A stretch of DNA of 64,000 nucleotides from Pseudomonas japonica (GTDB taxonomy: Bacteria; Pseudomonadota; Gammaproteobacteria; Pseudomonadales; Pseudomonadaceae): assembly GCF_900188455.1 (NCBI RefSeq), contig NZ_FZOL01000008.1, positions 62,001 through 126,000 on the forward strand, read 5' to 3'. A program made the position numbers and the translations under genes. Below the pieces are notes generated by a model, which saw nothing but the letters and a program-made list of their open reading frames with translations, had not been told where the DNA came from and ran no database searches. This document shows, piece by piece, positions 57,226 through 64,000 of this stretch. The first letter of the stretch is position 1. Every line of letters begins with the position of its first letter.

Positions 57226-57259
57226 GCCCCGCGGGTTTCGGCCTGGCGGGGCTTTTTTT
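57226..57259 (+). terminator. Intrinsic terminator of mexEF-oprN
   Basis: GCCCCGC and GCGGGGC pair around a 13-base loop and are followed directly by TTTTTTT. This is a standard rho-independent terminator 41 bases after oprN. Confidence 0.88.
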
Positions 57260-57277
57260 GGTCTTTTTGCACAAGAC

Positions 57278-57308
57278 CGCCAGGTGCCTGTCTTGAGCCT
57301 TACAGCGC
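57278..57308. repeat. Solo fragment of the palindromic element family
   Basis: CCGCCAGGTGCCTGTCTTGAG followed by a CAGCGCC block matches the outer arm of copies B-D but stands alone, with no mirrored arm. It supplies the last codon and the TAA stop of the SnoaL-like gene on the minus strand. Confidence 0.7.
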
Positions 57309-57740
57309 CCTCTTCAGGTGAAACCTCATCTCCCCCACCGCCTCCTGCAAGGTGTAGTCCCGGCAGGAAAACCGCCAAACCCCGTCCACCCGCTCGAACT
57401 CGTCGTGATAGCGCCCCGCCGTGATCGCCTGCAGCGGCAAGCCCTCGGTGGCCTGGAACACGGTGTAGTACGAACGTACCGTGGCACGATTGCCCGCCTC
57501 GTCGATGTCGATGATCGGGTTGCTGGTCACGTGCCGGGTACGTGGCGTCCCGCACGGGTAGAGGATCACCAGCTCACGGAGCAGAGCGAGCATGCCGTTC
57601 GAGTCGATCGGCGGCGCCTCCTTGCCGACCTTGATGCGCGCGTGCCGAAACAGCCTCGCAGCGCCCTCGAAATCGCCTGTATCCAGGCATTCCGCATACT
57701 GGTAAAGCAGGTTGCTGATGGCGATGGCACTGCTGCTCAT
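57300..57740 (-). CDS. SnoaL-like (NTF2-fold) protein
   Basis: The 146-residue protein has an NTF2-like cone fold: SNLLYQYAECLDTGDFEGAA with RLFRHARI, then HVTSNPIIDIDEAGNRATVR, SYYTVFQATEGLPLQAITAG and YHDEFERVDGVWRFSCRDYT. SnoaL-like proteins include isomerases, cyclases and dehydratases, often of aromatic or lipid compounds. I begin at MSSSAIAISNLLYQY since upstream frame is not family-like. It opposes oprN across the terminator. The final stop is formed by repeat sequence, so the last residues may be altered from the ancestral protein. Confidence 0.83.
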   Translation of the reverse strand: MSSSAIAISNLLYQYAECLDTGDFEGAARLFRHARIKVGKEAPPIDSNGMLALLRELVILYPCGTPRTRHVTSNPIIDIDEAGNRATVRSYYTVFQATEGLPLQAITAGRYHDEFERVDGVWRFSCRDYTLQEAVGEMRFHLKRAL

Positions 57741-57971
57741 ACGGACCTCGTGCAAGGGGTGTGCGCGCATTGTCCTAGGGCCTTCGCCAGTCGGCATCGT
57801 CCATTCGGCCGAGGCCTTTTTCCACTTTCGCAAGGCACAAAAGACCACTAGATCCGCCTCTTTGCCCCTCCCTGTCAACTGTCAGAGTTGTCAGGTTTCA
57901 ACGCCCGGAGCCCCGCATAGACTGCAAGTCCAACCCACAGTTGTGATTTACAGATCACGGAGACAGGCAAC

Positions 57972-58757
57972 ATGAACACAACCCGCAACTCCTCCCGCGC
58001 GGAACAGATCCGCAATGGCGACTTCTCGAATGGGGGCATCAACTGGCTGACCTACGGTGACGTCAATTTCAACGACCAGCGTTGCAATGTCGGCGTGAAC
58101 GGTGTCGCCGCCCAGCCTATCCTCAGCATCCCGCCCGGACGCTATCGTCTCTCCTGCCGCGCGGCCCTGGTGACGGCGGGTGGCTTCCCCGGCGCGCAGT
58201 TGCGCCTGAGCTACAACACGGTGAACACCATCATCGACATCACCAGCACCACCCCGACCACCCACGAAGTTGATCTCGACATTCCAGCCGGCATCGGCAA
58301 CATGGAGATCTACCTGGAGGGCCAGACGGCGGCCGCCTGGTTCGACGACGTGTCGCTGGATTTCGCCCCGCAAAGCGAAGAACTGATCCAGAACGGCGAT
58401 TTCTCCGCGGGCGGCGAGCACTGGGAACTGACCGGCGCCAACTTCGACGCGCAAACCTGTGCGCTGCGCATGGACGACGTATCGCAGACAGTTGCCGTGC
58501 CGACCCTCGGCTACTACCAACTCACCGCCCGCGCCAAGGTCGGCGCCGGATCCATGGGCCGTCTGCAGGTCAAGCTGCTGCCGGATGGCGCGACGCAGTA
58601 CGTACCGGTCAGTTCCACCGACTGGAGCGACTACGCGATCGACATCACGGCGATCCAGGGCGAAAGCGCGTTCAAGGTGTCGCTGATCCGCGTGACCGGG
58701 GATGACGTGCAGTTCGACGATGTGTCGCTGAAGCTGACCGCCGGCCTCGACGACTGA
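57972..58757 (+). CDS. Protein with two carbohydrate-binding-like (CBM4_9-type) domains
   Basis: The 261-residue protein consists of two related beta-sandwich units: residues about 10-133 (RNGDFSNGGINW ... AAWFDDVSLDF) and 134-255 (QNGDFSAGGEHW ... VQFDDVSLKL). NGDF and FDDVSL are the hallmarks of the carbohydrate-binding module 4/9 and related galactose-binding folds. There is no signal peptide and no catalytic domain. It may bind polysaccharide or act as a lectin if exported by another route. It has its own ribosome binding site (GGAGACAGGC) and a terminator behind it. Role unknown. Confidence 0.78.
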   Translation: MNTTRNSSRAEQIRNGDFSNGGINWLTYGDVNFNDQRCNVGVNGVAAQPILSIPPGRYRLSCRAALVTAGGFPGAQLRLSYNTVNTIIDITSTTPTTHEVDLDIPAGIGNMEIYLEGQTAAAWFDDVSLDFAPQSEELIQNGDFSAGGEHWELTGANFDAQTCALRMDDVSQTVAVPTLGYYQLTARAKVGAGSMGRLQVKLLPDGATQYVPVSSTDWSDYAIDITAIQGESAFKVSLIRVTGDDVQFDDVSLKLTAGLDD

Positions 58758-58762
58758 TCGAC

Positions 58763-58807
58763 GGGCAAGGCCCCGCGCTCTTTCGAGAGGGGCGCGGGGC
58801 CTTGCCC
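58763..58807 (+). terminator. Hairpin behind the carbohydrate-binding gene
   Basis: GGGCAAGGCCCCGCGC and GCGCGGGGCCTTGCCC pair perfectly around a 13-base loop, 6 bases after the stop. No T-run follows; the stem is strong enough to stop transcription or protect the mRNA. Confidence 0.7.
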
Positions 58808-58842
58808 TATCCGATTGTCATCTCCCAGAACCTCACTATCTT

Positions 58843-58865
58843 GGGATATACGTTCGACATATCCC
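58843..58865. promoter_or_regulatory. VapB operator palindrome
   Basis: GGGATAT and ATATCCC form a perfect inverted repeat with a 9-base spacer just upstream of vapB. Antitoxins of this type bind such palindromes to repress their own operon. Confidence 0.65.
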
Positions 58866-58877
58866 TAGAGGTGCAGG

Positions 58878-59108
58878 ATGGAACAAGGTTCCGTATTCCA
58901 GAGCAACCGCAGCCAGGCAGTTCGGCTGCCGAAGGCTGTGGCATTTCCCGATGACGTGAAGCGCGTCGATGTGGTCGCCGTCGGCCGGTCGAGAATCATC
59001 ACGCCCGCAGGTGAATCCTGGGACAGCTGGTTCGATGCCGAAGGGACAAGCGCCGATTTCATGGCCGAGCGTGACCAGCCTGTCGATCAGGAACGCGAGA
59101 CGTTTTGA
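58878..59108 (+). CDS. vapB: VapB-type antitoxin
   Basis: The 76-residue protein is an AbrB-like VapB/VagC antitoxin: MEQGSVFQSNRSQAVRLPKA at the N-terminus is the DNA-binding strand set, followed by FPDDVKRVDVVAVGRSRIIT and a C-terminal tail with SWDSWFD. The C-terminal tail normally blocks the VapC active site. The operator palindrome lies 13 bases upstream of the start. It should form a pair with VapC, but the vapC gene is broken, so it is now an orphan antitoxin. Confidence 0.85.
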   Translation: MEQGSVFQSNRSQAVRLPKAVAFPDDVKRVDVVAVGRSRIITPAGESWDSWFDAEGTSADFMAERDQPVDQERETF

Positions 59109-59251
59109 TGCTCAGGTACATGCTCGACACCAACATCTGCATCTTCACCATCAAGAATCGACCGCAGGAAATGCGCGAAGCCTTCAAGCGGCATCACGGT
59201 CAGATGTGCATCGTATCGCCGGCAGGACGGGAAACACCGCCGTGTTCGTGA
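59108..59251 (+). pseudogene. vapC remnant (PIN-domain toxin, truncated)
   Basis: The frame begins at an ATG that overlaps the vapB stop (TGATG). The first 36 residues, MLRYMLDTNICIFTIKNRPQ and EMREAFKRHHGQMCIV, match the start of VapC, with the first active-site aspartate in LDTN. The sequence then diverges (SPAGRETPPCS) and stops at residue 47, where a normal PIN protein has about 130 residues. The later acidic residues of the active site are lost, so this toxin is dead. The downstream stretch to about 59464 holds no supported gene and is more AT-rich, consistent with a deletion or a foreign join near 59211. Confidence 0.8.
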
Positions 59252-59464
59252 AAGCAGAGCAAGGAAATGCTCCCGTCAGACCGCACGCAATCGGAACCCG
59301 GTTGAACAACCTTCGATTCGGTGGTGTTGCATAGCGCCACAAAACTGCCTCTGGGTCCGACTTTCATGTAGGCAATTTCCCAAGCATACTTTTCCGCCTT
59401 ATCAGTTGTTGCGCCCATGGAAATCGCTGCCTACGCTTCGCCGGTCGTTGCATACAACGACCGG

Positions 59465-59638
59465 TCTTGACGGGCCGACTCCACGGAATCGCCGACTGCT
59501 ATGGCAGCTGTGCGTGTGGGCGCCTTCGGGCGCGCCGGGTTTTCTCTGTGGACCGGTCCGTCAACCCGCGCACAGTCGCCACCCTCCTGCTTGACGGCGG
59601 GTCTGTGGCGTTTCATTCCTCCACAGAGAAACGAAGTC
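59465..59638 (+). promoter_or_regulatory. Structured leader upstream of the DUF6124-like gene
   Basis: This gap contains GC-rich inverted repeats, such as GGCGCC-TTCG-GGCGCGCC near 59517-59536 and a CCGGT...ACCGG pair. The layout is like leaders I recall before other small pseudomonad genes of this type. It may be a structured 5' leader; no known riboswitch was recognised. Confidence 0.35.
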
Positions 59639-59944
59639 ATGAAAAAGCTGGTACCGGATCCTCCTGCCTCCACACTTCGTCGCACCACTGTCCACACTCA
59701 CTTCGGCGCTTGCCACGGCGCGCACCCACCGTTGTTCTCGGTGTGCGAAGAGGCCGATATCGAAGATGCGCTGGTTCATCTTTCTGCTGCGCTCACGTCA
59801 GCCTTTGAAACCAACTGGCAGCTTTGCGAAGTACTGCCCCGACCTACCGCAGATGTGGCATGGGCTACGTGCCAATCACTGGAAATTTGTCAGGCAATTA
59901 TCAAAGCATTGTTGAACAGAAGGGATTGCCAGCCAGAAGGATAA
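59639..59944 (+). CDS. DUF6124/DUF3077-like small protein
   Basis: The 101-residue protein starts MKKLVPDPPASTLRRTTVH, and its middle FSVCEEADIEDALVHLSAAL matches the DUF3077/DUF6124 pattern of small helical proteins common in Pseudomonas, with an acidic pair before ALVHL and a helical C-terminus (LEICQAIIKALLNR). The start ATG follows AACGAAGTC. Function is unknown for the family. It is a separate small gene between a broken toxin-antitoxin locus and the TPR/HEAT gene; the 217 bases after it hold no supported gene. Confidence 0.7.
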   Translation: MKKLVPDPPASTLRRTTVHTHFGACHGAHPPLFSVCEEADIEDALVHLSAALTSAFETNWQLCEVLPRPTADVAWATCQSLEICQAIIKALLNRRDCQPEG

Positions 59945-60161
59945 GAGTCAGCTTTTCCTATGCCAAAGAGGGATAGGTCTATTTCGTCGTCAAACGCCAA
60001 AACAGATCTGTCCTTTTCAACCCACATCAAGCTGCTGTCGGACGACGCGGACGGTGACCTGAGGGAATGCATCACCCCCCAACCAATACCCCACACATTG
60101 ACTCAACCATTCGTCTGACCCAAGCTTGGCCCTTTTCCGCACGCCCCTTACCGGATCACGC

Positions 60162-61217
60162 ATGCCCAGACCGCGTATCTACCTGTTCGCCGGCCTCGCC
60201 CTGCTGTTGTCGCTCGGGCTGGGCGCTTACCTGCTGCGCGACGATGCTCCCGTGCCCAATCCGGCGCTCAAGCACTCCTATGCCAAGGCCCTGGCCCAGG
60301 CCCACAACGGCCTGCCCGGCGCGGCGCGGGTGCTGTATCAGCAACTGGCCCGCGACGATCTGTCCGCGATCCGCCGCGCCAGCCTGTATGCCGAACTGCC
60401 CAACTACCCCTCTCCGCTGGCCCTGAAGCTGGCCAGCCAGGACCTGCGCCACGACGACCCGCTGGTGCGCCGCGCCACTGTCGAGGCGATCGCCGCCATG
60501 GTCCCCGCCAGCCAGCGCAGCCTGTTGCTCGGGCCGCTGCTGGACGACGAGGACGACAGTGTCCGCTTCGCCGCGGTAGACGCACTGGTGGGGCTGACGC
60601 CGGACGAGATCGGCCTGTACTACGGCCCGCTGCAGGAGGTCCTCGACCAGTATCAACTGGCCCTGCTGGCCAGGGGTGACGAGGTGCGCGACCAGGTCCA
60701 CCTGGCCCGCCTGTATCTGTACGAACAGGACTTCACCTCCGCCACCACCGCGCTGCGGCGCGCCCTGGAGCTGGCCCCGGAAGACCTCGACGCGATCGCC
60801 ACCCAGGTCCGCCTGCTCGACCGCCAGGGGCAGACCGACGCCTCCCGCGAGGCGCTGGCCAAGGCCCTGCAACGCCATCCCGATTCGGCGGCGCTGCAGT
60901 TCGAACTGGGCCAGTGGCTGCTGCGCCACGAGCAGGAGGAGTATGCCCTGCTGGCTTTTTCCCGCGCGGTGGAACTGGAGCCGGACAACAACGATTACCG
61001 CTACACCCTCGCCCGCACCCTGCACAGCCTCGATCAGCTCGATGCGGCGCAGAAACAGCTGGAAACCGTGCTCGCCCGGCAACCGGCCAACCGCAAGGCG
61101 CGGGCGTTGCTGATCGAATACTGGAAGGAAAGCGGCCAATTGCAGAACGTGCAGATCCTGCTGGCCCAGCTGGAGCAGCAGAATCCCGACGATCCGCTGG
61201 TCCAGCAGGGATTGTAG
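60162..61217 (+). CDS. Membrane-anchored TPR/HEAT-repeat protein
   Basis: The 351-residue protein has a single N-terminal membrane helix (about residues 5-22, YLFAGLALLLSLGLGAYLL), followed by HEAT-like helices (PLVRRATVEAIAAMV, SVRFAAVDALVGLTPD) and then about five TPR units (QVHLARLYLYEQDFTSATTA, LQFELGQWLLRHEQEEYALL, YRYTLARTLHSLDQLDAAQK). It is likely an inner-membrane protein with a periplasmic scaffold. I start at MPRPRIYLFAG; a TTG 36 bases upstream is the alternative. The TAG stop is part of REP sequence. Confidence 0.8.
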   Translation: MPRPRIYLFAGLALLLSLGLGAYLLRDDAPVPNPALKHSYAKALAQAHNGLPGAARVLYQQLARDDLSAIRRASLYAELPNYPSPLALKLASQDLRHDDPLVRRATVEAIAAMVPASQRSLLLGPLLDDEDDSVRFAAVDALVGLTPDEIGLYYGPLQEVLDQYQLALLARGDEVRDQVHLARLYLYEQDFTSATTALRRALELAPEDLDAIATQVRLLDRQGQTDASREALAKALQRHPDSAALQFELGQWLLRHEQEEYALLAFSRAVELEPDNNDYRYTLARTLHSLDQLDAAQKQLETVLARQPANRKARALLIEYWKESGQLQNVQILLAQLEQQNPDDPLVQQGL

Positions 61218-61650
61218 GAGCCTGGATGCACGGCGTGTCAGGCAAATTCGGGACTCAGGTTCCACGACGGCTGCGCCGCCGTTCGCGGCTGAAGCCGCTC
61301 CTACGCCGATTGCACCCGGCCTCACCAACGCCGCGATACCTGTAGGAGCGGATTTATCCGCGATTGGGCGCGAAGCGGCCATGAAACCTGGATGCACGGC
61401 GTGTCAGGCAAATTCGGGACTCAGGTTCTACGACGGCTGCGCCGCCGATCGCGGCTGAAGCCGCTCCTACGCCGATCGCACCCGGCCTCACCAACGCCGC
61501 GATACCTGTAGGAGCGGATTTATCCGCGATTGGGCGCGAAGCGGCCATGAAACCTGAATGCACGGCGTGTCAGGCAAATTCGGGACTCAGGCTCTACGAC
61601 GGCTACGCCGCCGTTCGCGGCTGAAGCCGCTCCTACGCCGATTGCATTCA
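61214..61650. repeat. 166-bp tandem repeat array of REP-containing units
   Basis: Units start at 61223, 61389 and 61555, an exact 166-base period, with the third truncated. Each contains GGATGCACGGCGTGTCAGGC, a TACGACGGCTGCGCCGCC block, an inverted REP (CGGCTGAAGCCGCTCCTACG) and GTAGGAGCGGATTTATCCGC. Units differ by a few bases only, so the duplication is recent. Confidence 0.9.
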
Positions 61651-61776
61651 AGCAGAATCCTGCCCCGCCCTTTGCCCGTGAAACCCTCCGAAAAAACCGA
61701 TTGAACCCGAGCTTTCACGCCGCGGTCCAGAGAGAGTGCACCCCGCATGGCAGGGCACTTTCCAAGGAGATCGACC

Positions 61777-63408
61777 GTGAACGATTCGTCAGCCAACAGC
61801 GAACGTGCGCTGATCCTGGCCCCGCCAGCGATCAGCGGACTGACCCTGAGCCTGCTGGACCAGGCCGGCGTCAGTGCGTTGGCCACCACCAGCCTGCAGG
61901 AGCTGGCCGATGCCCTGGACAGCGGCGCCGGCCTGGCCATTGTCGCCCATACCAGCCTGGACGGCTTCAATGAGTCGCTGTTCAAGCACTACCTGGGCAA
62001 CCAGCCGCACTGGTCGGACCTGCCGGTCGTCCTGCTCGGCGACAGCCTGCATTCCATCAGCCAGAGCCCGGACCTGTGCCTGGCCCTGGGCAATCTGTTC
62101 ATCCTGCCCTGCCCCTTCCCCGAACAGGATCTTCTCGACCTGATCCATGCTTCCCTGCGCGCCCGCCGCCGCCAGTACTTCAGTTGCCAGCAGGGCCTGG
62201 AGCTGGCCGACCTGCAACGCCAGACCGAGGAACGCGTGCGGCATCTGCGCGAGGAAGAACAGCGCCTGCGTCAGGAGGAGAAGATGGAAGCCATCGGCCA
62301 GTTGGCCGGCGGTGTCGCCCACGACTTCAACAACCTGCTCACCGGCATCGGCGGCAGCCTTGAACTGATCCGCCAACGCCTCGGCCAGCAACGTGTCGAG
62401 GACATTCCCAAGCTGGTGGACATGGGCCTGAAGGCAGTGCACCGCGCGGCCGGCATCACCCACAACCTGCTGGCGTTTTCCAGCCGCCAGTCGCTGGATG
62501 ACCGGCCGGTGCAACTGGCCGCCCTGCTGGAACGCAAGCGCCTGGGTGAACTGCTCGGCCCCGGCGTGCATGTGCAGGTGCGCATCGACGACACCCTGTG
62601 GCCAGCCAAGGCCGACGCCCGCCAGTTGCAGGAAGCCCTCGACAACCTGCTGAGCAATGCCCGCGATGCGTTACCCGGCGGTGGCGAAGTGCGTATCGAG
62701 GTGAGCAATCGCCACTTGCCGCGGCCCTTGCCCGACGCCCATCCGCTGAGCGGCTCCGACTTCGTGCGCATCAGCGTCAGCGACAACGGTTGCGGCATGC
62801 CGCAGAACATCGTCGACCGCGCCTTCGACCCGTTCTTCTCGACCAAGCCCAGCGGTCATGGCACGGGCCTGGGGCTGTCCATGGTCTACGGCTTCAGCCG
62901 CCAGTCCCGTGGCCATGTCAGCCTGCACAGTCGGCTCGGCCAGGGCACCGAAGTGGAGCTGCTGCTGCCGCGCCACCACCCGGAGGACGCGCAAGGCCCG
63001 GTGGCCTCGGGCCGCCGGCGGTGCGCCAGCCACGAAAGGCGCATCCTCATCGTCGAATCCAACGCCACGGTGCGCCAGCTGATGCGCAACACCCTCGGCG
63101 AACGGGGTTACCAGTGCCAGGACGTCTCCGACGCCAACCTCGCCCTGACCTTGCTGCGCGCCGAGCGGCCCTATGACCTGCTGATCTGCAGTATCGGCCT
63201 GCCGGGCATGAGCGGGCGTCATCTGGCGGAGATCGCGCGCAAGCTGCGCAGCGGCCTGCGGGTACTGTTCATCACCGGCTACGGCGACAACGAGTCCGCG
63301 CATCTGAGCCGCCTCGACGCGGACATGCAGGTGCTGGACAAGCCGTTCAGCTTCGAACAGTTGCAAGAGCGGGTAGCGCGGATGCTCGCCGGCGAGGGTG
63401 TTCCCTGA
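61777..63408 (+). CDS. Hybrid sensor histidine kinase with degenerate receiver
   Basis: The 543-residue protein starts at GTG (61777), 7 bases after AAGGAG. It has an N-terminal sensor-like domain (about 1-150; no membrane helix), a coiled-coil linker, a HisKA domain with His182 (GGVAHDFNNLLTGIGG), an ATPase domain (DNLLSNARDALPGGGEVR, SDNGCGMPQNIVDRAFDPFF, GTGLGLSMVYGF) and a C-terminal receiver. The receiver lacks its key acids: the phospho-acceptor is serine (LLICSIGLPG, Ser472), and the acidic pair reads E-S (IVESN, 427-428). The kinase is likely active and cytoplasmic, but its own receiver cannot take phosphate in the usual way. Confidence 0.85.
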   Translation: MNDSSANSERALILAPPAISGLTLSLLDQAGVSALATTSLQELADALDSGAGLAIVAHTSLDGFNESLFKHYLGNQPHWSDLPVVLLGDSLHSISQSPDLCLALGNLFILPCPFPEQDLLDLIHASLRARRRQYFSCQQGLELADLQRQTEERVRHLREEEQRLRQEEKMEAIGQLAGGVAHDFNNLLTGIGGSLELIRQRLGQQRVEDIPKLVDMGLKAVHRAAGITHNLLAFSSRQSLDDRPVQLAALLERKRLGELLGPGVHVQVRIDDTLWPAKADARQLQEALDNLLSNARDALPGGGEVRIEVSNRHLPRPLPDAHPLSGSDFVRISVSDNGCGMPQNIVDRAFDPFFSTKPSGHGTGLGLSMVYGFSRQSRGHVSLHSRLGQGTEVELLLPRHHPEDAQGPVASGRRRCASHERRILIVESNATVRQLMRNTLGERGYQCQDVSDANLALTLLRAERPYDLLICSIGLPGMSGRHLAEIARKLRSGLRVLFITGYGDNESAHLSRLDADMQVLDKPFSFEQLQERVARMLAGEGVP

Positions 63409-63490
63409 GTCAGGTGCAACACCCGGTCGGGCGCCGATGACCGATGTTCGCCCAGGGACGCATGACGCTGCTGGAACGCCTGGCCCGGCG

Positions 63491-64000
63491 TCAGCGCGGG
63501 GGCGCTTTGGGGGCCTCGGCCGGGGGCTGTTCCGGCTGAAGCATGCTGGTGACCTTGTGCACCAGGCTGTCCAGTCCGAACGGCTTGGTCAGCAGCTCCA
63601 GGCCAGGCTCGAGCACGCCACCGCTGCTGAGGGACTCCTCGGTGAAACCGGTGATGAACAGGATGCGCTGGTCCGGTGAGCGTTGGCGCAAGGTCTTGGC
63701 CACATCGATGCCACTGACCCCACCGGGCAAGCCGATGTCCGACACCACCAGGTCGATGGGGCCGGCGCTGTCGTACAGGGCCAGGCCATTGTGCGCATCG
63801 TCCGCCTCCAGCACTTCCATGCCCTGGTCCTGCAAGGCTTCGCGAATCAGCATGCGCAGGGTCGGCTCGTCGTCGATGAGCAGGATCCGCTCGTGGCGCA
63901 TCGGCATCGGCAGCGGCGCGGCAGGCACCTGGGGCACAGGCAAGGGTTGTGGCTCGCCGACGAAACGCGGCAACAGCAACTCGACACAGGTGCCGCTGCC
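63491..64000 (-). CDS. Hybrid sensor histidine kinase, C-terminal part (partial)
   Basis: The frame is open to the right edge; it begins within the end of the ATPase domain (GTCVELLLPRF at the edge). After a proline-rich linker comes a complete receiver: ILLIDDEPTLRMLIREALQD with an intact acidic pair, LVVSDIGLPGGVSG with the phospho-acceptor aspartate, ITGFTEESL, and LTKPFGLDSL with the lysine. It ends in EQPPAEAPKAPPR. This is a hybrid kinase of the same type as the one on the opposite strand, and the two are convergent. An ATG at 63979 lies in frame but is not the true start. Confidence 0.85.
   Translation of the reverse strand, partial: GSGTCVELLLPRFVGEPQPLPVPQVPAAPLPMPMRHERILLIDDEPTLRMLIREALQDQGMEVLEADDAHNGLALYDSAGPIDLVVSDIGLPGGVSGIDVAKTLRQRSPDQRILFITGFTEESLSSGGVLEPGLELLTKPFGLDSLVHKVTSMLQPEQPPAEAPKAPPR

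Noticed and set aside
57873..57893. Three TGTCA repeats upstream of the carbohydrate-binding gene
   Set aside because: The motif is short and the spacings (7 and 9 bases) are irregular; this could be chance.
59200..59418. 72-residue minus-strand frame across the end of the vapC remnant
   Set aside because: It looks partly protein-like but overlaps the vapC remnant, has no recognised family and no start context; it might be a fragment of a foreign gene, but I cannot support it.
61214..61650. CRISPR-like array
   Set aside because: The 166-bp units are directly joined with no unique spacers, and there are no cas genes; this is a tandem duplication of REP sequence.

Overview
The window looks like the chromosome of a fluorescent-group Pseudomonas. 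The DNA is GC-rich, the coding style and gene set are pseudomonad (PrpE, MexEF-OprN, MsuE/MsuD, a type VI secretion cluster), and Pseudomonas-type REP doublets sit in many intergenic gaps. No rRNA, tRNA, CRISPR array, integrase or intact transposase was seen.

Layout. (1) 1-18.7 kb: a type VI secretion system in two divergent operons, tssJ-K-L-M-A to the left (tssA runs off the edge) and tssB-C-hcp-tssE-F-G-H-vgrG to the right. The order is like HSI-III of P. aeruginosa. After vgrG come a YwqK/MORN-like gene and an opposing cassette with a DUF4280 PAAR-like protein, a 52-residue ORF and a YafO-like toxin. (2) 20.2-25.2 kb: an organosulfur operon, msuE, msuC-like, sfnR-like, msuD-like and an amidohydrolase-like gene, preceded by a near-consensus sigma-54 promoter. 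(3) 25.8-38.9 kb: mixed metabolic and regulatory genes: prpE, an LRR/kinase fusion, a YebC regulator, an OPA-type transporter with a divergent LysR gene, a LysE exporter, an AraC regulator, an 808-residue protein of unknown function, and an XRE-cupin regulator divergent from a class II aldolase and a DapA-family gene. (4) 39.5-41.6 kb: an orphan DUF4123 adaptor with an unrecognised partner, and a TPR gene. (5) 41.8-50.4 kb: a LysR regulator, a Tat-exported flavin amine oxidase, an exported RidA protein, a TonB-dependent receptor and two flavin (LLM) monooxygenases. (6) 51.3-57.2 kb: mexE-mexF-oprN. (7) 57.3-64 kb: a SnoaL-like gene, a twin carbohydrate-binding-like protein, a vapB gene with a broken vapC, a DUF6124-like gene, a TPR/HEAT protein and two hybrid sensor kinases facing each other.

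How parts may work together. The msu operon should release sulfite from methanesulfonate-like compounds. The locus at 42-50 kb looks like a second nutrient system: outer-membrane uptake, periplasmic amine oxidation with imine clean-up by RidA, and cytoplasmic flavin monooxygenases. Its two promoters share a long AT-rich block, and a weaker match lies upstream of msuE, so the systems may belong to one sulfur-limitation regulon (inference).

The most unusual non-coding feature is a family of roughly 300-430 bp palindromic elements, present in four copies plus a fragment. One copy sits inside a REP doublet and is flanked by the same 8 bases on both sides. Repeat sequence also supplies the stop codon of four genes. 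A minus-strand terminator at 50.5 kb with no gene in front of it suggests a small RNA.
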